From a bacterium (GTDB lineage: Bacteria; Bacillota; Bacilli; Lactobacillales; Streptococcaceae), in the NCBI GenBank assembly GCA_905221205.1, contig CAJNCG010000004.1:124001-188000 (forward strand): a stretch of DNA of 64,000 bases. The letters run 5' to 3'. Below the pieces are notes generated by a model. That model had not been told where the DNA came from and did no database searches. It saw only the letters and a list, made by a program, of their open reading frames with translations. Position numbers and translations under genes: made by a program. Positions 63,189-64,000 of the stretch are shown here, piece by piece (position 1 is the first letter of the stretch; each line of letters opens with the position of its first letter).

Positions 63189-64000
63189 ATGTCACATATT
63201 AAATTTGATTATTCAAAAGTTTTAGACAAATTTGTTGCACCACATGAAGTGGAATACATGCAATCACAAGTAACAGCAGCAGATGAATTGATCCGTAAAG
63301 GGACTGGTGCTGGTAGCGACTTCTTGGGATGGTTGGATCTTCCTGAAAACTACGACCGTGAAGAATTTGACCGTATCTTGAAAGCTGCTGAGCAAATCAA
63401 ATCAGACAGCGATGTCTTGGTTGTAATCGGTATCGGTGGCTCTTACCTTGGTGCCAAAGCAGCAATCGACTTCTTGAACCACCACTTTGCTAACTTGCAA
63501 ACAAAAGAAGAACGCAAGGCTCCACAAATCCTTTACGCAGGAAACTCAATCTCATCTACTTACCTTGCTGACTTGGTAGAGTATGTTGCAGACAAAGACT
63601 TCTCAGTAAACGTGATTTCTAAATCAGGTACAACAACTGAACCAGCGATTGCTTTCCGTGTCTTCAAAGAACTTTTGGTTAAGAAATACGGTCAAGAAGA
63701 AGCTAACAAACGTATCTATGCAACAACTGACCGCCAAAAAGGTGCTGTTAAGGTTGAAGCAGACGCTAACGGTTGGGAAACATTTGTTGTTCCAGATGAT
63801 ATCGGTGGACGCTTCTCAGTATTGACAGCCGTTGGTTTGCTTCCAATCGCAGCATCAGGAGCTGACATCAAAGCCCTTATGGAAGGTGCGAATGCAGCTC
63901 GCAAAGACTACACTTCAGATAAAATCTCTGAAAACGAAGCTTACCAATACGCAGCAGTTCGTAACATCCTTTACCGTAAAGGTTATGCAACTGAGATCTT
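63189..64000 (+). CDS. pgi: Glucose-6-phosphate isomerase, 3' end outside the window
   Basis: 270 codons are present from [15 protein letters not shown]; the gene continues past the window edge. Visible family features are [15 protein letters not shown] (phosphosugar-binding SIS fold), [16 protein letters not shown] and [17 protein letters not shown]. It interconverts glucose-6-phosphate and fructose-6-phosphate, the entry to glycolysis for glucose made by malQ-malP. GGAGG precedes the ATG. Codon bias is strong. A MalR-like palindrome upstream hints at sugar-responsive control. Confidence 0.96.
   Translation, partial: MSHIKFDYSKVLDKFVAPHEVEYMQSQVTAADELIRKGTGAGSDFLGWLDLPENYDREEFDRILKAAEQIKSDSDVLVVIGIGGSYLGAKAAIDFLNHHFANLQTKEERKAPQILYAGNSISSTYLADLVEYVADKDFSVNVISKSGTTTEPAIAFRVFKELLVKKYGQEEANKRIYATTDRQKGAVKVEADANGWETFVVPDDIGGRFSVLTAVGLLPIAASGADIKALMEGANAARKDYTSDKISENEAYQYAAVRNILYRKGYATEI

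Noticed and set aside
1..64000. tRNA, rRNA, IS element or prophage genes
   Set aside because: No cloverleaf-type sequence, rRNA-like segment, transposase or phage structural gene was recognised; the only mobile-type sequences are the three BOX repeats.

Overview
The window reads as chromosomal DNA of the Streptococcus mitis/pneumoniae group. The evidence is three BOX repeats (each carrying the boxA core used in pneumococcal fingerprinting), low G+C content, promoters dominated by extended -10 elements (TATGGTAAAAT type), a pavB-type SSURE surface protein, the pneumococcal malXCD/malAR and malQP divergon, hexA-type mutS, patA/patB and C-minus (Cys-free) ribosomal proteins S4, L32 and L33. I cannot tell S. 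pneumoniae from S. mitis, S. pseudopneumoniae or S. oralis by eye. No rRNA, tRNA, CRISPR array, intact insertion sequence or prophage was seen.

Layout. 1-5400: end of a DUF4767 protein, a CatE-like VOC enzyme, a sugar O-acetyltransferase, a beta-helix lipoprotein behind four 11-bp-phased repeats, a BOX element and a nucleoside phosphorylase. 5400-14150: KtrB/KtrA potassium uptake (KtrA is the c-di-AMP target CabP in pneumococcus), a GT2 glycosyltransferase, the LPxTG adhesin PavB with four 149-residue repeats and a Met-rich stalk, the two-component system TCS08, and rpsD. 14280-14880: two tandem Fst-type type I toxin-antitoxin loci, easily missed because the toxins are 31 and 30 residues. 15000-20000: xpaC-telA, rpmF-rpmG, ilvD under a perfect CodY box, and a DUF59 protein. 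20100-26130: Rgg regulator and MFS exporter, BOX, hisS, then an XRE/small membrane/DUF3169/CPBP/small membrane cluster with a palindromic operator. 26280-38740: aspS, a YitT-like protein, and the maltodextrin region. 38980-47700: a small membrane protein, rlmA(II), BOX, a DUF6110 protein plus P-type ATPase, tyrS, pbp1b and an EamA transporter. 47740-53200: a candidate small RNA, dapH and an acetyl-DAP deacetylase, 5-FTHF cyclo-ligase, rhomboid, galU and gpsA. 53200-64000: a small membrane protein, argS/argR divergon, mutS, the heterodimeric ABC exporter patAB, a class I amidotransferase, and the 5' part of pgi.

How the genes fit together. MalX-MalC-MalD import maltodextrin (no ATPase is encoded here; a shared MsmK-type subunit is expected elsewhere), and MalQ and MalP convert it to glucose and glucose-1-phosphate, with MalR operators and possible cre sites at both promoters. 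A similar palindrome lies upstream of pgi. dapH and its M20 neighbour make diaminopimelate for lysine. GalU, GpsA, PBP1b and the DAP genes all feed the cell envelope. TCS08 lies directly downstream of pavB, which it controls in pneumococcus.

The most rewarding non-obvious signals are the twin Fst loci, each with its own antisense promoter, bidirectional terminator and private direct-repeat pair; the candidate small RNA before dapH; the DUF6110 protein that looks like a PacL-type partner of a P-type ATPase; and several promoters placed exactly six bases before a start codon.
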